The notes: generated by a model from the sequence alone, not told the origin. DNA of 64,000 nucleotides from Pseudomonas fluorescens (GCF_003732425.1 NZ_MOBX01000003.1:248001-312000); one strand, 5' to 3'. Positions 1-8,089 are shown, counted from the stretch's first letter. Numbers and translations are program-made.

Positions 1-1
1 T

Positions 2-481
2 TACCCGGTGGTTCAGCTGAACAACGCCGCCGTGACTTACTACAGCCCGGTTGCGACGCTGGTCGAGCTGAAGGTCAACAAAGGCTCGGCGGAAGTCGAA
101 GTGCTCAACCACCATTCGTGGGTCGAGTGCGGTCGTGTGTTGGTCGAAGAATTGGTCAAGGGCCAGCTCGAAGGCGGTATCGCCATGGGCATCGGCCACG
201 CCTTGATGGAAGAAATGCCGCTGTATGAAGGCGGACCGGGGGAGGGTGACTGGAACTTCAACCGTTACCGTTTGCCGATGGCCCGTCACGTTGCCGTGTG
301 GAAGCAGACTGCTGAGATTCTGCCGCCGCTGTCGCCAAGCGACCCGTCCAAAGGCATCGCCGAAGTGGTGATGATCCCGATCGTCGGCGCCATTGGTAAT
401 GCCGTGGCCCACGCCATCGGTAAACGTGTTCGCGACCTGCCAATCACTGCTGCGCGCATCAAGGAGGCCCTCAATGGCTAA
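2..481 (+). CDS. Molybdenum hydroxylase large (molybdopterin-binding) subunit, C-terminal part
   Basis: The frame is open from the window edge, so this is the last ~159 residues of a xanthine dehydrogenase/aldehyde oxidase-family large subunit. The tail has the family pattern KGIAEVVMIPIVGAIGNA, where the Glu corresponds to the active-site base region, followed by an NAVAHAIG helix. The subunit binds the Mo cofactor and hydroxylates an N-heterocycle or aldehyde. The 2Fe-2S gene overlaps its last 8 bases and a cytochrome c follows, so it is likely the isoquinoline 1-oxidoreductase/nicotinate dehydrogenase type that passes electrons to the respiratory chain rather than NAD. The substrate cannot be read from this fragment. 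Confidence 0.85.
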   Translation, partial: YPVVQLNNAAVTYYSPVATLVELKVNKGSAEVEVLNHHSWVECGRVLVEELVKGQLEGGIAMGIGHALMEEMPLYEGGPGEGDWNFNRYRLPMARHVAVWKQTAEILPPLSPSDPSKGIAEVVMIPIVGAIGNAVAHAIGKRVRDLPITAARIKEALNG

Positions 482-1013
482 CCGTCCGCTTCAACTGACC
501 CTCAACGGTCAATCCGTCGGCCCGGTGGACATCCCTGATGACCTGCCGATGATCGACTACCTGCACGAATACAAAAACCTCACCGGTTCGCGCCTGGGCT
601 GCGGCCAGGGCATCTGTCACGCCTGCGTGGTGATCGTCGATAACCCGGACGGCACCAGCGAAGAAGTGCGCACCTGCATCACCGGCGCGCATTACTTCGA
701 AGGCAAGAAAGTCCGCACCATCGAATCGCACGCCAAGCGTGACGAGAGCGGCCAGGTCACCGAGCTGAATCCGATCCAGCAACGCTTCGTCGACGAGTTC
801 GCCTTCCAGTGCAGCTACTGCGCACCAGGTTTCGTCAACGCTGCGACGGTGTTGGTCGAGAAGCTGCAACGCCAGCCGACCGTGCAAAGCAAGCTCGAAC
901 AAGTCATCGAGGACAGCCTCGGCCATCACGTCTGCCGTTGCACCGGGTACGTGCGTTACTACAACGCCACCCGCAACGTGCTGACCGATCTCGGCCTGGT
1001 CAAGGAGGGTTAA
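474..1013 (+). CDS. 2Fe-2S subunit of molybdenum hydroxylase
   Basis: A 179-residue protein with both iron-sulfur clusters of the xanthine dehydrogenase small-subunit family. The plant-ferredoxin-like cluster uses C43, C48, C51 and C68; the all-helical second domain uses C113/C116 and C154/C156 (QCSYCAPG and HVCRCTGY). It relays electrons from the Mo centre of the neighbouring large subunit. The ATG at 474 is chosen because AAGGAGG lies 7 bases upstream and because it starts inside the previous gene, implying translational coupling; an in-frame upstream ATG lacks this signal. The cytochrome gene begins 2 bases after the stop. Confidence 0.93.
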   Translation: MANRPLQLTLNGQSVGPVDIPDDLPMIDYLHEYKNLTGSRLGCGQGICHACVVIVDNPDGTSEEVRTCITGAHYFEGKKVRTIESHAKRDESGQVTELNPIQQRFVDEFAFQCSYCAPGFVNAATVLVEKLQRQPTVQSKLEQVIEDSLGHHVCRCTGYVRYYNATRNVLTDLGLVKEG

Positions 1014-1015
1014 GC

Positions 1016-2251
1016 ATGAAGCTTTTTCTGACCCGCCTCACCCTGGCGGTTGGCCTCGCTGCGCCGGTGTTGTTTGCCCATGCTGATGATCAGGTCAAGC
1101 GTGGCGAGTATCTCGCTCGCGCCGCCGATTGCATGGCCTGTCACGCTGCTGCGGGTGGTGCGCCGTTTGCCGGCGGTCTGCCGATCGTCTCGCCATTCGG
1201 CACGATCTACGGCACCAACATCACCCCGAGCAAGGAGCATGGCATTGGTTTGTACAGCGATGACGAGTTCTTTGCTGCGCTGACCGAGGGCAAGCGTCGT
1301 GATGGCGCAAACCTGTATCCGGCGATGCCGTACACCTCTTATCACCTGATGCCGCGTGCAGATTCTGACGCGATCCATGCGTACCTGAAAACCATCGAGC
1401 CGATCGAGCGCGCAGCGCCGGTTACCAGCCTGAGCTTTCCGTTCAATGTGCGTCCGGGCCTGATCGGCTGGAACATGATGTACGGCAAAGCGCTGAAGCT
1501 GGAGCCGGCCGAAGGCAAAAGCGAAGCCTGGAAACGCGGCCAGTACATGGTCGAGGTGCTTGGTCATTGCGGCGAATGCCACACGCCGCGTGGCCTTCCA
1601 GGGGCGATGCAGTTGGACAAGCGCCTCACCGGCGGCATCCTCAATGGTTATCTGGCGCCGAGCCTGCTGGCCACTGATCTGGCTGCGCGCGGCTGGAACG
1701 AACAGGATTTGAGCACGTTCCTCAAGCACGGCATGAGTGCGCAGGGGACGATGTTCAACGAGATGTTCCCGGTGTTTCACAACAGCACTCAAGGTCTGAA
1801 CGATAGCGATCTGGCGGCGATGGCGACGTTCCTGCTCGGCGACAAACCGCCGGCAGCCAAAGCGCTGGTTGAAGTGCCGGTAGAACAGCTCAGCGCCAGT
1901 GCCCAGCGCGGTCGTCAGGAGTACCTGAATGTCTGCGCCGGTTGCCATGCTGCGGGTGGCGAAGGCAAACCGCATATCGCGGTGGCCATGCGTGGCAACA
2001 CCACGTTGCGTCTGGAAGACCCACGCAACCTGTTGCGGGTGATCGAGGACGGTATCGGCGAGCAGAAGTTCTCCGGTTTCGAGCATATGCAACCGATGCC
2101 GGGTTTCGCCGACAAGCTCAGTCCTGCGCAACTGACTGATCTGCTCAACTACCTGCGTCAAGGCTGGGGTGGTCAGTCGGCTGAGCTGGCGGTGAGTGAA
2201 GTGCAGAAGCTGCAAGCCGACGCACCGTCCATCGAACACAAGGCGCACTGA
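1016..2251 (+). CDS. Exported tri-haem cytochrome c of the molybdenum hydroxylase complex
   Basis: A 411-residue protein with a Sec signal peptide (hydrophobic residues 4-20, cleavage near AHA-DDQ) and three c-type haem motifs: CMACH near residue 39, CGECH near 185 and CAGCH near 306. This matches the three-domain cytochromes paired with membrane-bound alcohol and aldehyde dehydrogenases and with cytochrome-linked nicotinate or isoquinoline hydroxylases. It probably accepts electrons from the Fe-S subunit and passes them to the respiratory chain from the periplasmic side. The start follows an AAGGAGGGT ribosome site; upstream in-frame starts lie inside the preceding gene. Confidence 0.9.
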   Translation: MKLFLTRLTLAVGLAAPVLFAHADDQVKRGEYLARAADCMACHAAAGGAPFAGGLPIVSPFGTIYGTNITPSKEHGIGLYSDDEFFAALTEGKRRDGANLYPAMPYTSYHLMPRADSDAIHAYLKTIEPIERAAPVTSLSFPFNVRPGLIGWNMMYGKALKLEPAEGKSEAWKRGQYMVEVLGHCGECHTPRGLPGAMQLDKRLTGGILNGYLAPSLLATDLAARGWNEQDLSTFLKHGMSAQGTMFNEMFPVFHNSTQGLNDSDLAAMATFLLGDKPPAAKALVEVPVEQLSASAQRGRQEYLNVCAGCHAAGGEGKPHIAVAMRGNTTLRLEDPRNLLRVIEDGIGEQKFSGFEHMQPMPGFADKLSPAQLTDLLNYLRQGWGGQSAELAVSEVQKLQADAPSIEHKAH

Positions 2252-2252
2252 C

Positions 2253-3224
2253 ATGCAGCATCTCGATCTGCAAGTGGTGCGTCGGGCGCTGGCGTGGTCG
2301 GTGGCGGGGCAGCGCATCTGGCTCTGCACGGTGCTGACCACTTACGGCTCGGCACCGCGCGCGCCGGGTTCGCTGCTGGCGGTGAACGATGGCGGGCAGT
2401 GGATCGGGTCGCTGTCCGGCGGTTGCGTCGAGGAGGATTTTCTCGAGCGCGTCGCCGAAGGTGCGTTTCTTGATGCGGTCAACGTCGTGCGTTACGGCGA
2501 GGGTGATGATCCGCGCTCGCGGGTCAGCTTGCCCTGCGGCGGCATTCTCGATGTGCTGGTAGAGAAATTTGACGCCGACTGCGAGGTGCAGGCGCATCTG
2601 CGTGAATTGGAGTCGGCGCTGCTCGGTCAGCGGCGCTTGATTCGCGAGGTCGACCTGGCCAATGGAGCGCGCAGTCTGTTCGCTGATCGCGAGCAGGGTG
2701 CGCGGATCGAGCGTGAGATTGATCGGGTGCGCATTCGTGTCGGTGCGGCGCAGCGTTTGTTGCTCGCCGGGTATTCCAGCGTGGCGCAGGCGTGTGCCGA
2801 GTTTGCCGTTGGATTGGGTTTTGAGGTGATTCTCTGCGATCCGCGTGACGAGGTGCTTGAAGGCGTGGTGCTGGATGGCGTGGAGATTCGTCGGCAGTTG
2901 CCGTCGGTGTTTATTGCTGACGGTGGCTGTCATCGCGATACGGCGGTCGTGGCACTCACCCATGATCCGCGCATCGATGACCTGGCGATGATGGAAGCGG
3001 TGCGCACCGAAGCGTTCTACATTGGCGTGATGGGCTCGCTGCAGACGTCGCAGAAGCGCTTCGAGCGTTTGCGCAGGATTGGCGGTTTGGGCGAGGCTGA
3101 GCTGGCGCGGATTCATGCGCCGATTGGCCTTAATCTCGGTAGCAAGACGCCAGCGGAAATCGCGCTGGCTGTGCTGGCAGATATCCTGCGCATCCGTAGC
3201 GGGATTGCCCGAGACCAACTCTGA
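2253..3224 (+). CDS. XdhC/CoxI-family molybdenum cofactor insertion protein
   Basis: A 323-residue protein of the XdhC family, which binds, sulfurates and inserts molybdenum cofactor into xanthine dehydrogenase-type enzymes. The N-terminal XdhC/CoxI domain contains GSAPRAPGS near residue 32 and SLSGGCVEEDF near 53. The C-terminal Rossmann-like domain holds ALTHDPRIDD and YIGVMGS. The ATG at 2253 overlaps the cytochrome stop region, so all four genes look like one operon. An intrinsic terminator follows 22 bases after the stop. Confidence 0.92.
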   Translation: MQHLDLQVVRRALAWSVAGQRIWLCTVLTTYGSAPRAPGSLLAVNDGGQWIGSLSGGCVEEDFLERVAEGAFLDAVNVVRYGEGDDPRSRVSLPCGGILDVLVEKFDADCEVQAHLRELESALLGQRRLIREVDLANGARSLFADREQGARIEREIDRVRIRVGAAQRLLLAGYSSVAQACAEFAVGLGFEVILCDPRDEVLEGVVLDGVEIRRQLPSVFIADGGCHRDTAVVALTHDPRIDDLAMMEAVRTEAFYIGVMGSLQTSQKRFERLRRIGGLGEAELARIHAPIGLNLGSKTPAEIALAVLADILRIRSGIARDQL

Positions 3225-3246
3225 AACCGTTCAGTGTTGAATAAAA

Positions 3247-3275
3247 GGGGCCGCTGTTCAGCGGCCCCTTTTTTT
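3247..3275 (+). terminator. Rho-independent terminator
   Basis: Perfect 9-bp stem GGGGCCGCT/AGCGGCCCC with a GTTC loop followed by seven T residues. It ends the molybdenum hydroxylase operon and touches the stop codon of the convergent oxidase gene. Confidence 0.93.
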
Positions 3276-4557
3276 ACATCCCGAATTTGTCGCGTAAGCC
3301 GTAATACCAGGCGCCCAACGCAGCAAATGGTGTACGCAGCAACTGCCCGCCTGGGAACGGATAGTGCGGCAAATCGGCAAACGCATCAAAACGCTCGGCC
3401 TGACCGCGCAACGCCTCGGCGAGAACCTTGCCTGCCAAATGCGTGTAGGTCACGCCATGGCCACTGCAGCCTTGCGAGTAATAGATGTTGTCGCCCAGCC
3501 GTCCGACCTGTGGCAAGCGCGACAGAGTCAGCAGGAAATTTCCGGTCCAGGCGTAGTCAATCTTCACATCCTTGAGCTGCGGGAATGCCTTGAGCATTTT
3601 CGGGCGGATGATCGCTTCGATGTTCGCCGGATCGCGTGCGCCATACACAACGCCCCCACCGAAGATCAGGCGCTTGTCGCCCGTGAGGCGGTAGTAGTCG
3701 AGCAGGTAATTGCAGTCTTCAACACAGTAGTCCTGCGGCAACAGCGCTTTCGCCAACTCATCACCCAGCGGCTCGGTGGTGATGACTTGCGTGCCGCACG
3801 GCATCGATTTGGCCGCAAGCTCCGGCACCAGATTACCGAGGTAGGCATTGCCCGCGACGATGATGAATTTGGCCCTGACCTTGCCCTGCGGCGTGTGCAC
3901 AACCGGGTTGGCGCCGCGCTCGATGCGTACGGCAGGCGACTGTTCATAAATGCTGCCGCCCAGGGACTCGACGGCCGCCGCTTCGCCGAGTGCGAGATTC
4001 AGCGGGTGAATATGCCCGCCGCTCATGTCGAGCATGCCGCCGACGTACTGATCGCAGGCGACCACTTCGCGGATGCGGCGTTGATCGAGCAGTTCAAGCT
4101 GCGTATGACCAAAGCGCTCCCACAGGCGCTTCTGCGACTCCAGATGATCCATCTGCTTGGCAGTCAGCGCGGCGAACACGCCGCCGTCTTTCAAGTCGCA
4201 CTGAATGTTGTACTTGGCAACACGCTCGCGAATGATCCGGCCACCTTCGAATGCCATCTGCCCGAGCAGTTGCGCCTGCTTCGGCCCGACGCTGCGCTCG
4301 ATCACATCAATATCGCGGCTATAACTGTTAACGATCTGCCCGCCATTGCGCCCCGATGCGCCGAAACCGACTTTGGCCGCTTCCAGTACCGTCACGCGAA
4401 AACCGTTCTCTAACAGAAACAGCGCTGAGGACAATCCGGTATACCCGGCGCCGATCACACAGACGTCCGTCTCCACATCATCCTGCAAGGCAGGGCGGGG
4501 CGGTACGGCATTGGCCGACGCAGCGTAATAAGACTCTGGGTAAGGGGTGTTCGCCAT
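3274..4557 (-). CDS. puuB: FAD-dependent amine oxidoreductase, PuuB-type
   Basis: A 427-residue DAO-family flavoprotein close in length and sequence pattern to gamma-glutamylputrescine oxidase. The N-terminus has SYYAASAN, then the FAD dinucleotide site VIGAGYTGLSSA near residue 35, then GFGASGRNGGQIVNSYSRDID, a stretch characteristic of PuuB. It would oxidise gamma-glutamylputrescine or a related primary amine in the cytoplasm. No other put/puu genes are adjacent, so the physiological substrate is inferred. It converges on the XdhC gene and shares its terminator region. Confidence 0.85.
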   Translation of the reverse strand: MANTPYPESYYAASANAVPPRPALQDDVETDVCVIGAGYTGLSSALFLLENGFRVTVLEAAKVGFGASGRNGGQIVNSYSRDIDVIERSVGPKQAQLLGQMAFEGGRIIRERVAKYNIQCDLKDGGVFAALTAKQMDHLESQKRLWERFGHTQLELLDQRRIREVVACDQYVGGMLDMSGGHIHPLNLALGEAAAVESLGGSIYEQSPAVRIERGANPVVHTPQGKVRAKFIIVAGNAYLGNLVPELAAKSMPCGTQVITTEPLGDELAKALLPQDYCVEDCNYLLDYYRLTGDKRLIFGGGVVYGARDPANIEAIIRPKMLKAFPQLKDVKIDYAWTGNFLLTLSRLPQVGRLGDNIYYSQGCSGHGVTYTHLAGKVLAEALRGQAERFDAFADLPHYPFPGGQLLRTPFAALGAWYYGLRDKFGM

Positions 4558-4698
4558 CCTGCAGCCTCTGTTTAATATATTTTACTAGTGCGTCGATCCT
4601 ACCCGAGTTGAAAAACCTCCGCCAGCCACCGGAAAATCTTCGTTGCCGACCCGAAATTAAATATTTTGCATATTCATAGGGTTAGGTGAAAAAAGGTG

Positions 4699-4726
4699 TT
4701 GACACCCCTCCGGAATTCCGTAGAAT
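4699..4726 (+). promoter_or_regulatory. Sigma-70 promoter of tRNA-Val
   Basis: TTGACA at 4699-4704 and TAGAAT at 4721-4726 with a 16-bp spacer. The tRNA begins 13 bases after the -10 box, so the transcript starts almost at the mature 5' end. Confidence 0.8.
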
Positions 4727-4739
4727 GCCGCCTCACAGC

Positions 4740-4816
4740 AGGCACGTAGCTCAGTTGGTTAGAGCACCACCTTGACATGGTGGGGGTCGTTGGTTCGAGT
4801 CCAATCGCGCCTACCA
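4740..4816 (+). tRNA. tRNA-Val(GAC)
   Basis: A 77-nt cloverleaf. The acceptor stem AGGCACG pairs with CGCGCCT with one A-C mismatch, the D-loop contains AGTTGGTTA, and the anticodon stem CCACC/GGTGG carries loop TTGACAT. The anticodon GAC is at 4774-4776, the T-arm has GGTTCGAGTCC, and the 3' CCA is encoded. Confidence 0.96.
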
Positions 4817-4847
4817 AACAAAATCCGCTCTGCTGGGCGGTCTAGAA

Positions 4848-4875
4848 GGGCTCACCGAAAGGTGGGCCCTTTTTT
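4848..4875 (+). terminator. Terminator after tRNA-Val
   Basis: Perfect stem GGGCTCACC/GGTGGGCCC around a GAAA tetraloop, then six T residues. It lies 31 bases after the tRNA 3' end. Confidence 0.93.
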
Positions 4876-4876
4876 G

Positions 4877-5166
4877 TTGTCTGCGATTTACAAAACTTTT
4901 GCAAAACCTCCTCATGGCGCCAGCTCGACTTCGCGTTTAGTCGATCTCGGGGCATTCGAAATTCCATGCGAGGGAAGTTGATCCACCGTCGGGTCAGGCA
5001 GTTGCCTGGCGATTCGCCGTTCGTCGTCAGCGTCCTTTAAAAAAGTTCGGATATTGAACGGGTTACGAGTGTTACTAACCAACCGGTTATCAAAAAAACG
5101 TTGTTACTGTTCGTGGAATTAAGTAACATTCGCCCCGCGTTCACCACCACGGTTTATGCATTTTTA
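4877..5166. other. Intergenic region without a supported gene
   Basis: No reading frame here has a convincing ribosome site or recognisable protein. The strand-plus terminator at 5167-5203 lacks any coding gene in front of it, which leaves room for a short untranslated transcript. A weak -35/-10 pair (TTGTTA and TAACAT, 17-bp spacer) lies near 5101-5130. Confidence 0.4.
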
Positions 5167-5203
5167 AATCCCAAGCTTCCATCAGCTGCTTGGGATTTTT
5201 TTT
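5167..5203 (+). terminator. Strong intrinsic terminator with no obvious upstream gene
   Basis: Perfect 10-bp stem AATCCCAAGC/GCTTGGGATT with an 11-base loop, followed by a run of T residues. The nearest plus-strand gene upstream is tRNA-Val, which already has its own terminator. Confidence 0.75.
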
Positions 5204-5328
5204 GCCTGCGATTTGGCTTTGCCGCTTCTGTGCTTGGTGATTGCCTGACGACTCCTCGCAAGCAAGTCCCTGTTTTTTCGACTACTACTGACTGGCCGAT
5301 TTTCAACTCTTTCTAATGGGGTGTATCG

Positions 5329-5784
5329 ATGCTGGCTCACTGGTTTCTTGCCGCTATTCATCTACTGGCTTATGCCTTGGGCTTTTGGGCGGTTCTGACG
5401 CGTGGAACGGCATTGAGTCGCCTCGCTGCTGGCGCAGGTGAGGCCCGGCGCGTTTTGCTTGCCGATAATCTTTGGGGTATCTCTGCGTTGATTCTGCTGG
5501 TGACAGGCGGGATGCGGGCTTTTGGCGGCTTTGAAAAAGGCACTGACTATTATCTTCATCAGCCGCTGTTTCATCTGAAGATGACGCTGTTTGTGCTGAT
5601 CCTGATTGTAGAGCTTGCCCCGATGATCACGTTGATCAAGTGGCGGATCGCGTCTGCACGCGGCGCAGCAATCGATACCGGGCGCGCCAAGCTGTACGCG
5701 CGAATCAGTCATGTCGAGGCGTTGTTGCTGGTACTGATAATGGTGGCGGCCACAGGCATGGCGCGTGGCGTGACATTCAGTTAG
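5329..5784 (+). CDS. DUF2214-type inner-membrane protein
   Basis: A 151-residue protein with about four transmembrane helices (near residues 4-22, 42-60, 82-102 and 128-146) and little else. Length, helix layout and the central motif DNLWGISALILLVTGGMRAF match the DUF2214 family of uncharacterised bacterial membrane proteins. A GGGG-rich site 8 bases before the ATG supports the start. It stands alone between the orphan terminator and csrA. Function unknown. Confidence 0.75.
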   Translation: MLAHWFLAAIHLLAYALGFWAVLTRGTALSRLAAGAGEARRVLLADNLWGISALILLVTGGMRAFGGFEKGTDYYLHQPLFHLKMTLFVLILIVELAPMITLIKWRIASARGAAIDTGRAKLYARISHVEALLLVLIMVAATGMARGVTFS

Positions 5785-5995
5785 AGGGCGAATTCTCTGC
5801 GCGCTATCGGAAACGTCCGACAGCCAGCCTGGGGGATTGCAGGTAGTATCCGGCAGCAAGAGGGGGGGGCGTGAAAGGGGGGAGCGTGTCAGGCGCCGTG
5901 CCCAGCGGAGTGGGGAGCGTATGGCAGTACGGCGCGTGAATCTCTAGCCAGTCATTCCACAAGGTAAACGGACTGGCTACTGACTGCGATCTGGC

Positions 5996-6190
5996 TCAGG
6001 GAGTTTGTGGCTTGTCCGGGGCGGTCAGGCCAGCCTGAATGCGCTGGTAAATCTCTTCACGGTGCACGGCAACGTTTTTCGGAGCGTTGATACCAATGCG
6101 AACCTGTTGGCCGCTAACGCCCAGAATGGTGATCGTAATGTCATCACCAATGTTTATGCTTTCACCGACTTTGCGGGTGAGTATCAGCAT
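5996..6190 (-). CDS. csrA: CsrA-family RNA-binding regulator, RsmE-like
   Basis: A 64-residue post-transcriptional regulator that binds GGA motifs in mRNA leaders and is titrated by RsmX/Y/Z-type small RNAs in Pseudomonas. The start [20 protein letters not shown] and the RNA-contact region [16 protein letters not shown] are intact. The [11 protein letters not shown] form and 64-residue length fit the RsmE paralogue better than RsmA, which usually has RRVGETLMVGD; this assignment rests on memory of the two sequences. The ATG at 6190 is preferred over an upstream ATG because AAGGAG lies 7 bases before it. That AAGGA site could itself bind CsrA, allowing autoregulation. Confidence 0.95.
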   Translation of the reverse strand: MLILTRKVGESINIGDDITITILGVSGQQVRIGINAPKNVAVHREEIYQRIQAGLTAPDKPQTP

Positions 6191-6440
6191 GGTCTTCTCC
6201 TTGATTGCTTTGTAGGGCACCTGATTCAGACAGTGCAGAGGTCGGTGGTACGTATAGATTAGTGCGAAGTCTCACGGTTTGGGTGCCTCTTTCTGACGCG
6301 CAGAAGCGGCATTAATTCCCAGGGCGTAACTATACAGAGGCTGCAAGCATCAATCTCGTTGTTTTGTGCCCATTTTGCGGGGCTCGCGAAGTATTTATGA
6401 ATGATAAGATCGCGGCTTTGAGAATTTCGAGGAAAGCGTT

Positions 6441-6815
6441 GTGCGCAAATTGGTTTGGGTAGTCGCGGCACTGGTATTGGCAGGGTGTGGTGAAGGCAAG
6501 AGTTTAGATGCACCAAAACCACAATCGGCTGCAGCAACGGCGCCGGCGGCGGCTGCAGCTGCAGCACCACAATGGGATCTCGAAGTGCGCGGCGAAACGC
6601 CACAGGCTGTCAGTGACCTGAGTGGCTGGTTGATCGAGCACGCCTTCGTGCCTACGGTGATCAAGGACAGCAGCGGCAAAACACGAATTCTCATTGGCCC
6701 GTTCAACTCTCAGGCTGAAGCTGAAGCGCGTAAGGTGCAAGTCGATGCGGCATTGGTGAAGGCCAAGAAACAGAACGTTGAATCGGTGCTGGTCGAGCAT
6801 CCGCTCACGCCGTAA
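6441..6815 (+). CDS. SPOR-domain lipoprotein
   Basis: A 124-residue protein starting at GTG with GAGGA upstream. The signal sequence ends in lipobox LVLAGC, so it should be lipidated. An Ala/Pro-rich linker (residues ~28-43) precedes a C-terminal SPOR-like domain (~45-122) with the typical RILIGPFNSQAEAEA segment. SPOR domains bind denuded septal peptidoglycan, so a role at the division site or in envelope maintenance is plausible. It is the only intact gene between csrA and the decayed SIP gene. Confidence 0.8.
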   Translation: MRKLVWVVAALVLAGCGEGKSLDAPKPQSAAATAPAAAAAAAPQWDLEVRGETPQAVSDLSGWLIEHAFVPTVIKDSSGKTRILIGPFNSQAEAEARKVQVDAALVKAKKQNVESVLVEHPLTP

Positions 6816-6931
6816 ACGAACGGACGGTGACTTTGCCTGTTTATGGCAGCAGCGGGACAAGCGATTGAATTGGCTGACATCGACATGGAAAAGGACATTC
6901 TCTGGGAAATCGCTGACACCGCCACTGAGGG

Positions 6932-7062
6932 GGTTACGGCTGGATTGCCGGAGAGTCATCAGCCGTCATGAAGCTTGCGCAGATACCTGATCAAAGAGCG
7001 TGGCATACCTCGCGAGTCACTTAACTTGGTGGGGTACTGGCGGCACAACAAGTCGGCCGTCC
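6932..7062 (+). pseudogene. Siderophore-interacting protein (SIP family), C-terminal remnant with frameshift
   Basis: From 6932 one frame reads GYGWIAGESSAVMK, then the reading must shift by one base near 6974 to continue LRRYLIKERGIPRESLNLVG and YWRHNKS. Together these match the conserved C-terminal end of FAD-binding siderophore-interacting ferric reductases (the GYAWIAGE, ALRRYL and GYWR motifs). The rest of the gene is absent; upstream bases to about 6840 are only vaguely similar. It is a relic of an iron-release enzyme. Confidence 0.72.
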
Positions 7063-7073
7063 AAGCACAAACA

Positions 7074-7108
7074 AAAAGGCCTCGAACATCACGTTCGAGG
7101 CCTTTTTT
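7074..7108. terminator. Bidirectional terminator between SIP relic and endA
   Basis: Fourteen-base perfect arms AAAAGGCCTCGAAC/GTTCGAGGCCTTTT with a 5-base loop, flanked by A and T runs so it can work in both directions. It would now serve mainly endonuclease I transcription from the minus strand. Confidence 0.9.
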
Positions 7109-7121
7109 GTCTGCGCTGCAA

Positions 7122-7811
7122 TCAGCCGCAGGCTTTCATATTCACCGGGCCGACAAACTCGTTGCCGCGCCCCATCACGCACGCCACGCTCTGATTGCGC
7201 TGACGCTCCCAGTCCTGCACCGGGTAAGTCTTGTCCCACGCTTCATACAATTGTCGATCCTGTTTCGACAGGCGCAAGCCGTACTGCTTGCTCATGTAGA
7301 AGTACGTGCGGGCAATCATGCCGCGAATCGACGGGCGAGGCATGACCTTCTTCGCCTTGAAGTCGACCTGCGTCAGGCACGAACCGTACTGCCCGGACTG
7401 CACCGGCAGCCAGCCGTAGCTGAAGTTGCTGCGATCGCCATTGACCTCGCCAATGCTCGGCACCAGGTTATGCAGATCGGCTTCAGCCTTCTGATAGCTT
7501 GGGTCGTAACGGGTGCAGTTCTTGCGACCACCTTCCTGCCAGCATTGGCGCTGATGGCCGAACTGCCAGGCCGGCACAATGTGCTCCCACTCGATGCGTG
7601 ACGCGCGCTTGGCATTCTTTCGCGGTACGTAACCGCAGGCTTTCAGGTCAACTTTGTTGCCGGTGTACTTGCACCCGCAATAAAACTCCGTGGACTGCGG
7701 CGCATACAGTTTCCAGGCGACCTTCTTGGCTTCGGTGAATGTGCGGGGTGCGCCGGCCTGGGCACCCATGGCGAAAAACAACAGCAGCAAAGCAAAACAG
7801 CGGACACTCAT
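7122..7811 (-). CDS. endA: Exported endonuclease I (EndA family)
   Basis: A 229-residue non-specific DNase with a Sec signal peptide (residues 1-20, ending AQA-GAPRTF). The His-Me finger motif is visible as RIEWEHIVPAWQFGH near residue 90, followed by DLHNLVPSIGEVNGDRSN, which carries the metal-binding Asn, and three cysteine pairs expected to form disulfides. It degrades double-stranded DNA in the periplasm or outside the cell. The ATG at 7811 has AAGGAAG upstream, and the upstream extension overlaps DUF1654. Only 4 bases separate the two genes, so they should be co-transcribed from the LexA-type promoter. Confidence 0.92.
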   Translation of the reverse strand: MSVRCFALLLLFFAMGAQAGAPRTFTEAKKVAWKLYAPQSTEFYCGCKYTGNKVDLKACGYVPRKNAKRASRIEWEHIVPAWQFGHQRQCWQEGGRKNCTRYDPSYQKAEADLHNLVPSIGEVNGDRSNFSYGWLPVQSGQYGSCLTQVDFKAKKVMPRPSIRGMIARTYFYMSKQYGLRLSKQDRQLYEAWDKTYPVQDWERQRNQSVACVMGRGNEFVGPVNMKACG

Positions 7812-7815
7812 TGAA

Positions 7816-8055
7816 TCAATCTTCCTTCGGTACAACCCAAAAAATCTGCACGCCACCGTCGTCGCGATAGGCGAGGGTGACGTTGTCGTTCTCGTCGATT
7901 TCCTCAAGCAGGCGCTCCCACTCATCCGTCGGTTCGTCCGGCAGACGGAAAATCAGTGCGGCTTTGGCTTTCTGGGCGGTGGGGGAATTGATGATTTTCT
8001 GAACGCGCATGCCCATGCGTTCGTAAGCGTCAGGAGCATCAGGGGAGGTGGCCAC
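7816..8055 (-). CDS. DUF1654-family small protein
   Basis: A 79-residue protein with the DUF1654 pattern: AYERMGMRVQKIINSPTAQ, then EEWERLLEEI-like and ENDNVTLAYRDDGGVQIFW. The family occurs in Pseudomonas chromosomes and prophages and has no known function. The start is the GTG at 8055, which has AAGGA 8 bases upstream; the longer frame would begin inside the LexA-type operator. It is the first gene of a two-gene operon with endonuclease I. Confidence 0.82.
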   Translation of the reverse strand: MATSPDAPDAYERMGMRVQKIINSPTAQKAKAALIFRLPDEPTDEWERLLEEIDENDNVTLAYRDDGGVQIFWVVPKED

Positions 8056-8073
8056 GAGGTTATCCTTATTAAG

Positions 8074-8089
8074 CTGTACGTGCGTACAG
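8074..8089 (-). promoter_or_regulatory. LexA-type SOS box
   Basis: CTGTACGTGCGTACAG matches the gamma-proteobacterial LexA consensus CTG-N10-CAG, with outer six-base arms CTGTAC/GTACAG in perfect symmetry. It sits 18 bases upstream of the DUF1654 start. A second inverted repeat ACAGT-N5-ACTGT overlaps it at 8086-8100. Confidence 0.75.

Noticed and set aside
1010..2341. 443-codon minus-strand open frame
   Set aside because: It is the shadow of the tri-haem cytochrome gene, whose signal peptide and haem motifs are unmistakable.
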